A DNA stretch of 64,000 bases from Laburnicola sp. R22_1 (GCA_014281115.1 JACONQ010000003.1:124001-188000); one strand, 5' to 3'; counted from the first letter of the stretch, positions 1 through 11,447 are shown. Made by a program: numbers and translations. The notes: generated from the sequence alone by a model not told the origin.

Positions 1-148
1 TCTGCATCATGGGCGCGTCGGCGGAGAAGCCCTGGCTCTGGCCCAGCACGCTGAGCGGCGAGTCGCGGCGGGGCCGTATCGTCGACTGCGAGCGCATGCG
101 GCCGAGGCTGCTGTAGGAGCCCATGGGGGTGGGCGATGCCGTGGCCAT
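1..148 (-). CDS. N-terminal fragment of an unidentified protein (cut by window edge)
   Basis: An open frame starts with ATG at 148-146 on the minus strand and runs off the left edge, giving 49 residues. It begins MATASPTPMGSYSSLGRM and is rich in Ser, Pro, Arg and Met, so it looks like a disordered N-terminus with possible phosphorylation sites (RSQST, RRDSP). GC content is high and codon use resembles the other coding exons. No domain lies in the visible part, so no function is assigned. The start is the first ATG after the AT-richer upstream region; a second in-frame Met at residue 9 is possible. The gene body lies outside the window. Confidence 0.55.
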   Translation of the reverse strand, partial: MATASPTPMGSYSSLGRMRSQSTIRPRRDSPLSVLGQSQGFSADAPMMQ

Positions 149-890
149 GGCGGGACAGTGAACAAGCGGCGCGTAACGTCGCGGGCTAGCTGGGACGGTG
201 CAGCGGAGGAGGCGACGGGATAGCGAAGGTCGGCTGTAGTGTTAGTTTTGCATGCATAAGGCGCGGTGGGATCCGGCGGCTGCTCGTCGTAGGGATGCGG
301 CGGTGGTGGGCTGGAGGGAGACGTGTGGGTGCGCGCGATGGGCTGCCGATCTGCGGTTCGCGTGCGCTGTCGTGGTTGCGAGGGGCAACCAGAGAACCAA
401 ATCTTGTCGAGGAACCCGACCCTTGCCGACTGGAGGAGGGAAGGAAAACCAGCACTGCTACGCTTTAATGCTATCGATGCGTTTACTTTATGCGTTTAGT
501 CTGTATTCTGGTTTGAGACGCAGTACGTTATTTGATGGTTCCGTCTTCGCATATGAGCAGGAGGAAGGAACGATGGACAACGTGACGAACCTGATCTATC
601 CCCACCACTGTGCATGGCATCATCTGAAAGCCAGCCCAGACACTCGAACAGATGTCTACTCTATGTTCTGCACTATGTGCAGGTTCTTAATAACCCGCTT
701 CTGCTGCGATGGTGAATTTTTACGAAGTTTAAAGAACAAGCTAGCGGTGGATGAAGCACCCACGCACCACATCCCCCCAAGATGCATAATTGTGCACACA
801 GCCATTACTACAACTCCCCCTTTCGCATCCGTAAACATTATGCATATTATTTCCTTCTGCGGCTTGTAATTCTAGTCTTGCGGCTCTACC
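149..890. other. Upstream spacer, no supported gene
   Basis: This is the presumed promoter and 5' leader of the gene at 1-148. A plus-strand open frame covers 252-869, but it lies where that leader is expected and has no recognisable domain or coding-like composition. I see no RNA gene or repeat until the element starting near 891. Confidence 0.4.
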
Positions 891-1532
891 ACCAACACCT
901 CGCCCGCGCTAACAATTGCAGTGCAGCTAGGCTGTACATAACTTCCTTTTTTTACGACAGGAATTACCACCAGTATGATTATGAAAAGACGAGACGATAC
1001 CAGAAGTAAGCGGTTCACGCCACCTTATTAATACAATAGCGACCAGGCTGAATGTAGGTATTGCAGAGCCTCACCAACACCTCGTCCGGGCTAAAGATTG
1101 CAGTGAAATGGTTATACGACCAGGCTGAATGTAGGTATTGCAGAGCCTCATCAACACCTCGTCCGGGCTAAAGATTGCAGTGAAATGTCCAGTCGTTCGG
1201 CCTCATTAATACCTCGCCCGCGCTAAAGAATGCAGTGAAAATTCTCAGCCTTGCCGACAACCAACACTTCACGACAGTTAACAGTTCGTCAACACGCCCG
1301 CGCTTAATATTCCAGTGCAGCATCAAACTAGACTAATACTGCAGTGCAAATTGGTGTTGGAGGTTTGCTATATTCTAATTCTAGTCTCATTAGATATGCT
1401 CTTTACACTTCAATGGTTTCCATGGGTTGGTCTTTAGACTTCCTACTGGTCAATCAACCAACCCCTTAGTAGTAGCTGTGTAAGCTCAGCATCAGTCCCA
1501 TTAACCCCTCTCCCGCGCTAAGATTGCAGTGA
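891..1532 (+). repeat. Cluster of degenerate ~36-40 bp repeats
   Basis: At least six imperfect copies of a unit resembling ACACCTCGCCCGCGCTAA followed by gATTGCAGTG occur at about 891-926, 1071-1110, 1147-1187, 1201-1240, 1288-1320 and 1497-1532. Two of them sit inside a larger direct duplication (1041-1110 and 1118-1187, 77 bp apart) that is almost identical over 70 bp. All copies lie in the same orientation. They look like a decaying minisatellite or repeated ends of a lost element; no protein is encoded. Confidence 0.75.
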
Positions 1533-2605
1533 ACTCCAGCCTCTCGCAATGCCTCTTCCGTAATTACCACAGCACAGGCCAAAAAACATCATCTCCTTAC
1601 AGCTATACCCACGACAATCATCTCCTCATCCAAAAATTCCAAGAACTAGACTCCCAGTGCTATATCCAGCCAAAAACTTCAACATAACGCCACAATATAT
1701 TGCCAGCACTAAACCACCCCCGTAATACCAAAGGGAAACAAAAGTCCTCCTCCTCCACCTTCTCCCGGTCCCACCTACCAGCCAGCCAAAGGCCTAACAA
1801 ACCTTGAAAACCCATACGCCCTAACCAGTCGGGCACAAAACGCAGCATATTTCCACCATCCCACCATCTCACCACATCATCCCAACGCCACCAACACCCC
1901 GACCCCCTAACCCCCCAGCTACCTATCCTACCAATCCCATACCAAATCCCCACTCCCCACATACTGAAAAAATGACCTATCTAACGCCCGAGTATAGTAG
2001 CATGTCCCATCCCATATACAGTCAATCGTCGAACCCCAACCCGCTAGTCCGCAATTATTAAGTCCTCTCTACCACCCAGCCAAGCACCAGAAGAAGCACC
2101 AGCCCCCATAGCGGTACATACGTATCTTTAATCTACACCACCCCAGCGCTAGGTATTAAAAAAGTAGCTACGTGGCCTTACGCCGACGCGCAATGCGGAT
2201 TCACAGAACACACGTACCCGAGGATGTGCGATAACAGCAAAGCCCCACACCGCATTATCTCAAAGGAGACAAACGTGTAATACAAACCTTCGGTATCGCG
2301 CGAGTAAGGTAGGTAAGCATCATATCTATATCACTACATAGGCGGTAAGAGCGAAAGCACCCAACAAGCGTGGGTGGGGGCCAAAGTCTCACCCTACGCT
2401 ATGCTTACCCCACTAGGTAAGGTACCACATACCTAGAGGTAGGTAAGCTACCTCCCACATGCCATACCCAAGTACGCTCATCCCCACCCCTTATAAATCC
2501 CCATATAACAAATCCAACAAAGTACATCCAACTCTCCCTCTCATTCCATCCCATCCCCCCCACCACACCACATTCCTAACGAGCCAACCCCCCCACCTCA
2601 CACAC
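1533..2605. other. Intergenic spacer with short AGGTAGGTA motifs
   Basis: C/A-rich noncoding-looking sequence. Around 2300-2450 there are several scattered GGTAGGTAAG-like words. A minus-strand open frame at 1660-1962 is Trp/Gly-rich and looks like a shadow of C-rich sequence. No gene or structured RNA was recognised. Confidence 0.4.
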
Positions 2606-4367
2606 AATGCCCCCCACCCTCCCACCACCGCCTCTCTACGCGCCTCCATCTCCGCCTCAACCACAGCCCCGAATCCCCCTCTCCCAAGCGCCCAGCGCTT
2701 CCAACGTATCGTAGTACGGGCCGTAGCGTAGCCGTAATTGTACGTATTTTAGCCCGTAGTACGGCTCTATGGTAGCCCCTCTTGGAGGGCTGCTCTTGTG
2801 GGCCCTGGGGAGGACCTGGTCACGTGACCATATAGTTATGTGATTAAGTCATGTGGCTATATAGTTATGTGATTAAGTCATGTGGCTATATAGTTATGTG
2901 ACTATATAGTTATATGACGTCTATATATAGCATGTGGGTCACTACGGACCGTACTATGGTTACGGACTGTAATTTGTTATTTTTGGGGGCTCCCGTACGT
3001 ACGTAGCGCCCATACAAACCGTAGCGTAGGGCGATGGGGGGCAACCGTAGCGTACTACGCTACGGTGGAAGCCCTGCAAGCGCCCTCGTCCACATACTCC
3101 ACGCCCAAGGCCACCCCCTCTTCACACACGCCTCGCACCCCTCCATCACCCCCACCACCACCCTCTTCTCCGTCTTCTCCTTTAGCAAACTCCTCGGCGC
3201 AATAACCCTGCTGCACCTCGTCTCCCACAGCCTCGTCTCCCTCTCCTCCACGTCCCTACCCCCACGCCTCCTCCCAGAACTAGCCGCCAAAAAAGTGCTC
3301 ACAGGCTTCCCCCAGCAGGCCGAAGAAGATGAAAAAAACGAGAATGGCACGTTGAAGAGAGGAGGGGCGAGATGGCGCCTAGGATAGGATGCTACTGAAC
3401 CACACGGACGGGACGGGACAATCGTTTTTCAATAGCGAGTTGCGCGAGTACGTGGGTGACGAAGAGTGGGACAGGGTGAACGAAGGTGTGGATTATTATA
3501 CCATGCATGCTACTCAAGTCGCCGCTGTTGTTTCAACCGGACACGCGCACGAATTACGGTCAGGGTATGGATAGGGTGAGCGTGTTCGTTGAGCGGGTTA
3601 CGGGACGCTCGCTCGAGGACGTCCTGCAGGGGGTTGTCTTTGAAAAGATGGGGATCTAGAAGACGGGGATCTGGGGAGAGTTCGGGGGTACGGTTGTAGG
3701 GGGTGAGGGTGTGGATTTGTGGACAACCAAGCTGAGGACGGAGGGTGGGTTTTTGGAGATTCCGGCATTGACGAAGAATAGGGTTGAGAGGGAAGATGCG
3801 TGGCCCAAGGGTGGGCATCATGTTCAGAGCCTGGCGACGGGATTAGTGTCCTGTGCGGAAGATTTCGCACGTGTCTGCAGTATATTGCTCCCGCAGAACG
3901 CGGGTGTGGTGAGTGTCCCCAATGCCAAAGCCATCCGAGCATGTCCTCACTGACGACGTACGATTCAGGATCCCATCAGCGGAAACCGCATCCTGTCTGG
4001 AGGCAGCGCTGCAGAGATGGTAAAAGCACAGCTCCCGGAGTTCTTACGCAACAACTCTCGCAACCTGCCGAGCGCAAATGCTTTCGCTCTTCCGGCTGAC
4101 TTGCAATCTCAACACATGGATCCCGCGGGAAGTTTTGGTTTGGGGTGCGCGGTGCAGGGCGATGATCGGGTGCTCCGAGATGGAAGGAAAGGCAGAAGTA
4201 AGGGGACAGCATAGTGGTATGGATTTGCCAACGCAGAGTACAGGATCGATGGGGAGAAGGGAATTGTTGTGGTTGTAGCAGGGAATTTCCTTCCGTGGGC
4301 GGACCAGAAGTGGTTGGACTTTGTAGCTGGAGTGGAAGGATTGGTATATGAAGGCCTAGAGGAGTGA
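2606..4367 (+). pseudogene. Serine beta-lactamase-like (EstB/LovD-type) esterase, broken
   Basis: Remnants of a serine beta-lactamase/transesterase-family enzyme are spread over three frames. After the insertion at 2705-3065, the frame at 3067-3387 carries TTLFSVFSFSKLL, in which SFSK fits the catalytic SxxK motif, and KVLTGF. A second piece (3389-3510) and a third (3513-3660) carry PLLFQPDTRTNYGQG and VERVTGRSLEDV, typical of the region around the catalytic Tyr. Further pieces resemble the family's C-terminal half: GGHHVQSLATGLVSCAEDFA near 3810-3870, a likely intron ending before 3970, then GNRILSGGSAAEMVK, and finally WYGFANAEYRIDGEKG up to the stop near 4367. Lesions include the inserted element, a stop near 3385, one-base frame changes near 3388 and 3510, TAG near 3658 and TAG at 4212-4214. 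A Pro-rich start at 2606 is the likely old N-terminus. Not expected to make active enzyme. Confidence 0.8.
2705..3065. mobile_element. MITE-like insertion with CGTAG-rich inverted ends
   Basis: A roughly 360 bp noncoding segment interrupts the beta-lactamase-like gene. Its left end (2705-2735) and right end (about 3040-3065) contain inverted versions of the word CCGTAGCGTAGTACG, and related CGTAG words recur inside both ends (near 2753-2766 and 3000-3030). The middle (about 2829-2905) holds nearly three copies of a 29 bp direct repeat with the core TATAGTTATGTGATTAAG. It is AT-rich internally, lacks any open frame and separates two coding-like segments of one gene, all expected of a small nonautonomous DNA transposon. 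A clean target-site duplication was not identified, so the exact ends are uncertain. Confidence 0.65.
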
Positions 4368-4465
4368 ATCTGCCTCTTGGCTAGCAAGAAATCTATTGAA
4401 TGTCCACGACAGTCATGATGCGTTTTCTTTTCTACCTGCCCTAGGACGACGAAGTTGCTCCTACT

Positions 4466-5557
4466 TCATATAGTCGATTGGGCACCGGCTGGCTGGTCAG
4501 TGCCTAGCTTGGCCTTTTTGTTTTTCTTCATCTGCCGCTTCGAGATAGCCTTCTCTTCCCCAGACTGAGCTGGCGTGCTTTCAACGCTGTCTTGTGCCTT
4601 GCGCTTTTGGTCCTTGTTTGAATTCTTGGGCGTTTTCTGGGTCTTCTCCTTCTCTTGTGCGGGTGGTTTCTCGCCACCGTAAATAACGTCTACGACGCCC
4701 TTGTAGCTTTGCCGCTTTAGCCGTGCAAACTCAACAACGCTCCGGGGTTGCTTCGTGAGGGCATCCTTGCCCCTCTCGTGGCCCAATCCCCATACGGAAG
4801 CCAAATTCATAACGTCGCTGGGTGCTCTTAGCGCTAGCACAGACTGCGCCTCAGAGCTGAAAATCAAGCCACGTCCCCTCGCCACACGGATGAGCTGGCT
4901 GGCATTGCTGATTAGATTGCTCTTCGCATTTGCATCTGTCGACAATATTGCCTGACCGTAGCAGAGCTCGATCTTGATGCCCCGAGAAATAGCGGCGCCA
5001 AGCATGGGAAACTTGAAATGCTTTTCGAATTTCTGGGTTAGGTCCAGGGAGATGATGTCGACATCTAGGCTCTGGCATGCTTGCTGGAGCGTCTTCTCGT
5101 CAGTGGGCCTTGCAGCGATCAAGTCATAGTGCTGCTGCAGCTGCGGAATGCGGAAATTGGAAGCTGCGTCTGTGAGGAAAATGTTGCAGCGGCGCAAGAT
5201 GCACAGCCGCGATGGAGTTGGAAATGGGAGCGGGCTTGGGACAGGAGATGCCTGCGGTTGTTAGCATGAGCGTGGATAGCCCTGAGACGTCCTTATGCAA
5301 TGCCTTCCTAGTGCAAAAGTTGGCCTAATGCAAAGAGGCGAACATACTGGGGAGGCAGAATGGGCAGCCTACAAGATCAGGAGGGAGGCGCCCTCCGTAC
5401 GTGTGTGCCAGTGCGACCACGTCGTATCCTACTGCTTTCGGTAAGTGCCGTACATCACGAAGCTGCTGAGGGAAGGGTACTCACACTCGTCAAGAAAGGC
5501 CACGGTGCGCTGCAGCTCCTTCGCGTCCGTCCAAGGCACGTTCAGATCGTGGAACAT
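4466..5557 (-). CDS. RPP1: RNase P/RNase MRP protein subunit Rpp1 (human RPP30 family)
   Basis: Protein subunit of nuclear RNase P and RNase MRP, which process pre-tRNA 5' ends and pre-rRNA. Proposed exons are 5557-5485, 5431-5373 and 5251-4466, joined in frame to 305 residues. The start MFHDLNVPW matches the family's beta-strand 1, followed by LGYDVVALAHTYGG. Exon 3 carries the RPP30 core (RRCNIFLTDAASNFRIPQL, then LDVDIISLDL, GIKIELCYGQAI and RGRGLIFSSEA), which folds as a TIM-like barrel. The C-terminus is a Lys-rich tail (about residues 245-305), longer than the human one. Donors GTGAGT and GTAGGC and acceptors AAGCAG and CCGCAG support the splicing. It shares a divergent promoter of about 450 bp with CKA1. 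Confidence 0.9.
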
Positions 5558-6009
5558 GACGGGCGGTGATATGGACCGTCCAGGCGCTGGGTTGCGCAAC
5601 AGAGCCGCAGGTGAGTCGTGCTCGATGGAACATTTGAATGGTCGGCCGCGAACAGGAAAGCTTGTTTGCGGGTCACGTGCGACGTCGATCTCACACAATC
5701 GCAGGAGACGTGCAGCAAGCTAATCCGACCCCTCCGACATCAAAATCCACCCCGCCGCCCGCGACACTTCAACCTCGACTTCGCGCTGCGAGATCTGTCG
5801 CACGCCTCTCCCGCAAGCAGGCAGTTGCGCTCAGCCTGCTTGGGCTTGCCGTCTCTGCCGTCGTCTGCTTCGCCCCCAGCTTCTACTTCTTCGCCGGCAG
5901 CCTCCGGCCCACCACGCCGCCGCCAGCTCCGCCCGCGACGCTCGCTGCGAGCCGGCCTGCCATCGCCGTAGCACCACAGGCGCCCGAGAAGACGCGCACG
6001 CACATCAAG

Positions 6010-7245
6010 ATGGCGCTCAACAGCCAGGGCGGCGGAACCAGTGTCGCCCGCGTGTACGCCGATGTCAACGCCAACATGCCCCGCCCCTACTGGGACTACG
6101 ACAGCGTAAACATCTCCTGGGGCGTGCTCGAGAACTACGAGGTGGTGCGCAAGATCGGGCGCGGCAAGTACTCGGAGGTGTTTGAGGGCATCAACATTGT
6201 CAACTACCAGAAGTGCGTCATCAAAGTGCTCAAGCCCGTCAAGAAGAAGAAGATAAAGCGCGAAATCAAAATCCTGCAGAACCTCTCTGGGGGGCCCAAT
6301 ATTGTGTCGCTGCTGGACGTGGTGCGCGACAACCAGGTTAGTGACGGCTCTGACTGGGTCGGCGATTGGGTACTCTACTCCCTCTGGCCTGTCCCCCGTG
6401 GCTGCTTGTGCTGACGAGTTGTGAATGCAGAGCAAGACGCCGTCGCTGATCTTCGAATACGTCAACAACACCGACTTTCGCAGCCTGTATCCCAAGTTCA
6501 CCGATTACGACGTGCGCTTCTACATTATGGAGCTGCTCAAGGCCCTCGACTTCTGCCACAGCAAAGGCATCATGCATCGGGACGTGAAGCCGCACAACGT
6601 TATGATCGACCATGAGAAGCGGAAGGTAGGCACACGATCATTGCATGTCACAGGCCTGCATACTGACTGTGATAGCTCCGGCTAATTGATTGGGGTCTCG
6701 CTGAGTTTTACCATGCTGGCACGGAATACAACGTCCGTGTCGCTTCTCGCTATTTCAAAGGCCCTGAGCTGCTTGTCGACTATCAAGAGTACGACTACTC
6801 CCTCGACATGTGGTCATTAGGCGCCATGTTTGCGTCGATGATCTTCCGACGCGAACCATTTTTCCACGGAAACAGTAATTCGGACCAGCTTGTCAAAATT
6901 GCAAAAGTGCTTGGAACCGAAGACCTTTTTGACTATCTCGACAAGTATGACATTGAGCTTGACGCGCAGTACGACGACATCCTCTCGCGCTACCCGAAGA
7001 AGCCATGGCACTCGTTTATCAATGCGGACAACCAGCGATTCGTCAGCAACGACGCCATTGACTTTCTTGACAAGCTGCTGCGATACGACCACCAGGTATA
7101 CTTCACAGGTGCTCGGATGATAAACACCAGCTGACATTCGCAGGAACGGCTGACTGCCAAAGAGGCCATGGCCCACGCCTACTTTGCGCCCGTCCGGAAC
7201 GCGGCGGCGCAGAACCACAGCGCAGGAGGCTCGTCCCATTCATGA
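6010..7245 (+). CDS. CKA1: Casein kinase 2 catalytic subunit alpha
   Basis: Constitutive Ser/Thr kinase of the CK2 holoenzyme, active in nucleus and cytosol on acidic motifs. Exons 6010-6336, 6431-6625, 6676-7095 and 7144-7245 join to 347 residues, the usual length. The Gly-rich loop is [13 protein letters not shown] (48-60), the ATP lysine is K72 and the CK2-specific basic stretch is [10 protein letters not shown] (75-84). The catalytic loop is HRDVKPHN with D160, and the metal-binding motif is DWG (179-181) rather than DFG, as in all CK2. The activation segment [12 protein letters not shown] and the GTED region follow. I start at 6010 because homologues begin near MARVYADVN. The frame stays open upstream to an ATG at 5638 (see findings). 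The adjoining minus-strand gene is RPP1. Confidence 0.93.
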
Positions 7246-7696
7246 AAGATACCCATTCCTCGGTAGTTTAGTAATATCACGAGTTATGCAGACCAGGTTG
7301 ATTATTAGAATCGGCACGGGTGAGGGTTGGCACCCTGCGATCGCCAACTCATCAGGCTTCGGCAAGATGGACATTTCTCTCACAGCATCATGTTCGCGCG
7401 GTTGGATTGGGCGGGGCTAGTGTTGCACCGGGCAGACGCGCTCCGCAAGGCGTGGTTATCTTGCATTTCGAGGCGTTGAGTGTTCTAGCAGATATCCAAT
7501 TCAAAAAGACGCAGTTCGACGCATTCATTGACTCATTGATGGTGTATAATAATTGTGCAGAGGCCATCCGAAAAGGCCCTAGTTGACGCACGGCACCCTT
7601 TTGTAGCAGCATGGCATGGTGTTGCGGGGTGAGTCACCGCGCCAAGCCTTTTTGCTGCACGACAGGTGCGACTCACCCAAAAATCCGCTCGCATAT
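7246..7696. promoter_or_regulatory. CKA1 3' region and VAS1 promoter
   Basis: Short spacer between tandem genes. An in-frame ATG at 7616 extends the VAS1 frame by 27 codons beyond the start I prefer at 7697. No other gene or clear control element was seen. Confidence 0.4.
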
Positions 7697-10600
7697 ATGT
7701 TGCCCCGCCGCGCGCCCGTCACGCGCTCTCGCTCTCCTGCGAACCGACTCCCTCTGAGAAGCCTATCCCCACGCTTCGCTACCTCGCTGCACCCCTTTCG
7801 AGCTCGCTTGCATCCGCTGCTGCGACTTTACACTCCTTTGCTCCGCACCCCGTCTGCTGCGCAGAGCAGGCCCTACTCCTCCCCCACCATGGCCCTCAAC
7901 GCCTCGAGTCACAACATCACCGGCGAGCAGACGGCGCCGAACAGTGCTGCCCCACCGCCCGTAGCTGCGGACAGCAAGACGGACACACTGGCCCATGCCA
8001 ATGCCGAGGGGACTGGCCAATCGGCGCCTGGCCACGACGGCGGCGAGAAGAATGTCGAGGGCAAGGTGAAGACGGCCAAAGAGCTCGAGAAGGAGCGGAA
8101 GAAGGCGGAAAAAGACGCAAAGTTTAAGGCGAAAAAGGCGGCCCAATCCGCCAACCAGGGCGGCAATGCGGGTGGTGGTGCGGCGCCGCCTAAAGAGAAG
8201 AAAAAGAAGGCCGAGAAGGAGACACTTCCGGAATACGTCGAGGAAACGCCCAAGGGCGAGAAGAAGATTCTCGGGAGCCTGGAAGACCCGCACCGAACGG
8301 CGTACATCCCCAAAGTCGTCGAGTCCGCCTGGGGCGAGTGGTGGGAGAAGGAGGGCTTCTTCAAGCCGGAATACACGACGCCGACTCTGAAAGACGGAAA
8401 GGTCAACGAGAAGGGCACTTTTGTCATCCCGATACCTCCACCGAACGTCACCGGCAAGCTTCACTGTGGGCATGCCCTCGGGACCGCGCTTCAAGATGTG
8501 CTTATTCGGTGGCACCGTATGGTAAGTGGGAGAGTGACAAGAATTGAGCAAGGGTAGCTGACTGTCGGTTCAATAGCGCGGGTACACCACACTATATCTC
8601 CCCGGCTGTGATCACGCTGGCATCTCCACACAGAGCGTCGTCGAGAACATGTTATGGCGGCAGGAAAAGAAGACGCGGCACGATCTCGGCCGACCCGCTT
8701 TTGTCGAGCGCACCATGGAGTGGAAGGAGGAGTACCAAAAGTCCATCACTGGCGTTATGAGACGCCTGGGTGGCAGCATGGACTGGACTAGGGAAGCCTT
8801 TACCATGGATTCGAACCTCTCGGCCGCCGTCACAGAGACATTTGTCCGCATGCACGAGGAAGGTCTCATTTACCGATCAAATCGACTTGTCAACTGGTGT
8901 ACCCGTCTGAATACGGCATTGTCGAACCTCGAGGTTGACAACAAGGAGCTTGCGGGACGGACCCTTCTCGACGTGCCTGGTTACGACAGGAAGGTTGAAT
9001 TTGGAGTCCTCACACACTTCAAGTATCCCATAGAAGGCACGCAAGATTTCATTGAAGTCGCCACAACACGTCCAGAGACGATGCTGGGTGACACTGCTAT
9101 CGCCGTGAACCCTAAAGACGAGCGTTACAAGCACTTGGTCGGAAAGAACGCCAAGCATCCTTTCGTGGAAGGTCGTCTTATGCCTATTATCGCCGATGAC
9201 TATGTTGATGCGCAGTTTGGTACAGGAGCTGTCAAGATCACGCCCGCGCACGACCCCAATGATTTCGCAATTGGCCAACGACACAACCTCGAATTCATCA
9301 ACATTCTAACTGACGACGGCAAGATGAACAAGAACACTGGAAAATTCGAAGGTCAGCGACGGTTTGACGTTCGATATTCCGTCGTCGAGGAGCTGCAGAA
9401 GGCTGGCCTCTTTGTGAAGAAGGAGGACAACCCCATGAAGGTTCCGATTTGCAGCAAGTCGAAAGACGTCATTGAGCCGCTGATGAAACCTCAGTGGTGG
9501 ATGAAGATGGAAGGTCTGGCGAAATCCGCTGTGGAGGCTGTGGAAAAGGGCGATATTAAGATCCATCCCAAGAATTCGGAGAAGATCTACAAGCACTGGT
9601 TGAACAACATCAACGACTGGTGTCTCTCGAGACAACTCTGGTGGGGTCATCAGATCCCGGCGTACTTTGTCCGGTTAGAAGGCAACACAGAGAGTGATTC
9701 GACGGACAACGACTACTGGGTGACTGGACGAACCGAAGAGGAGGCTCGACAGAAAGCTGAGAAGAAGTTCGCAGGCCAAGGAAAGTTCACTCTCGAGCGC
9801 GACGAGGATGTGCTAGACACGTGGTTCTCGTCAGGATTGTGGCCCTTTTCGACACTAGGCTGGCCTAATGACACGCTCGACATGCGTACCCTGTTCCCGA
9901 CGTCTCTTCTGGAGACTGGCTGGGACATTCTTTTCTTCTGGGTCGCACGTATGATCATGTTGTCGTTGCATCTGACTGGCAAGATTCCCTTCAACGAGGT
10001 CTACTGCCACTCCTTGATTCGGGATAGCGATGGACGGAAGATGAGCAAATCATTAGGCAACGTCATCGATCCCATCGACATCATGCAAGGTTTGTTACCC
10101 TCCACGCTTTAGCACGGCAACTAACAGGCCAAAAGGTATCTCCCTACAGGAGCTGAACGACAAGCTCAAGTTAGGAAACCTAGATCCGAAGGAGCTCAAG
10201 GTGGCCGAAAAGTACCAGAAGACTGCTTTCCCGCAGGGGATTCCAGAGTGTGGTGCTGACGCCTTGCGAATGGCTTTGGTCGGGTATACCACCGGCGGTG
10301 GAGACATAGCCTTTGACGTCTCTGTTATTCATGGTACGTTTTTATACCCCTACTTTCGGGCCGCATTCCAAGGTTAGCCGAAGATCTTGTGACGAATAAG
10401 CCTTCTGCGGCCCAAATATCTCCTTTCAGACCTTTACTAGCTACCAGAAGAGATGGCTAAGCAAGATGAACAGGCTACCGAAGATTCGCGAACAAGATCT
10501 ACCAGGCTACCAAATTCGCACTGAAAAGGCTCGAGGAGGACTTCACGCCTCGATCAAATATCTCCAAATCTGGCAAGGAATCATTACCAGAAAGGTGGAT

Positions 10601-11447
10601 TCTGCACCAGCTCTCCACAAGCGCAAAGAAAATCAATGAGCATCTCGAGAAGCGCGAATTCTCCCTGTCAACACAGGTCGCTTACAAGTACTTTTACGAG
10701 TTCCTGTGCGATACCTATATCGAGAATTCGAAAGCCATTTTTGACGAGGGGAGTGCGGAGGAGAAGGAGAGCGCCAAGCAGACATTATATACCGCCATCG
10801 AAGGTGGTCTCTTGATGATCCACCCGTACATGCCCTTCCTGACGGAGGAACTGTGGCAGCGTCTGCCGAGGAGATCGGGCGACAAAACGCCTTCCATCAC
10901 CGTCGCCTCGTTCCCTGAGCACGTGCCCGAGTTCGACGACTCGGCTGCAGACACGGAATACGAGCTCCTCGTCGGCTGCTCCAAGGGCCTCCGCTCTCTG
11001 ACGAGCGAATACGCCATCAAAGAATCGGGCTCGACGTTCATCCAAGCGCTCGACACGGCTGCGCACGACGTCCTCAGCGCACCCACGTCGCTCCCTTCGC
11101 TGCGCTCCCTCGCCGGCAAAACAGTCTCCTCGATAGCGATTGTCGCGCCCAGCGAAGCGGCGCCCACGGGGTGCGCCGTGTACACGGTAGGCGCGTCGGC
11201 GACGGTCTACCTCGACGTCAAGGGGCGGATTGATATTGGGAAGGAGATTGAAAAGGCGAAGGAGAGGCTGAAAAGGGCGAATGAGACAGTGGAGAGGCAG
11301 AGGAAGGTGATGGATGGGGAGTGGGAGGGGAAGGTTAGTGGGGCTGTGAAGGAGGTGGAGAGGGAGAGGTTGAGGGCTGCGGAGGTGGAGGGGCGGAATT
11401 GGGAGAGGAGTTTGGTGCAGTTTGAGAGGTTGAGGTTGGGGGGGTAG
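7697..11447 (+). CDS. VAS1: Valyl-tRNA synthetase, mitochondrial and cytosolic forms
   Basis: Class I synthetase that charges tRNA-Val. Exons 7697-8521, 8577-10089, 10136-10333 and 10474-11447 join to 1169 residues from ATG 7697, or 1105 from ATG 7889. The first ATG adds 64 residues rich in Arg, Ser and Leu with almost no acid, a good mitochondrial presequence; the second opens [13 protein letters not shown], the likely cytosolic form. A Lys/Ala-rich charged arm follows. The HIGH-type motif is LHCGHAL in [14 protein letters not shown], and the KMSKS motif is [10 protein letters not shown]. The CP1 editing domain is present ([29 protein letters not shown]), as are the anticodon-binding region ([16 protein letters not shown]) and a C-terminal coiled coil ([19 protein letters not shown]). 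Splice sites are canonical and the joined frame is uninterrupted. Yeast VAS1 uses the same alternative-start logic. Confidence 0.93.

Noticed and set aside
252..869. 205-codon plus-strand open frame
   Set aside because: Lies in the expected leader and promoter of the minus-strand gene at 1-148; composition is mixed and no motif is recognised.
1041..1187. CRISPR-like array
   Set aside because: Repeats are degenerate with no constant spacers, and the genome is clearly eukaryotic.
1660..1962. 100-codon minus-strand frame rich in Trp and Gly
   Set aside because: Pattern is what C-rich plus-strand spacer gives when read backwards; no domain or splice support.
7909..8457. 182-codon minus-strand frame inside VAS1
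   Set aside because: Antisense shadow of GC-rich VAS1 exon 1; the plus-strand protein is unmistakable.
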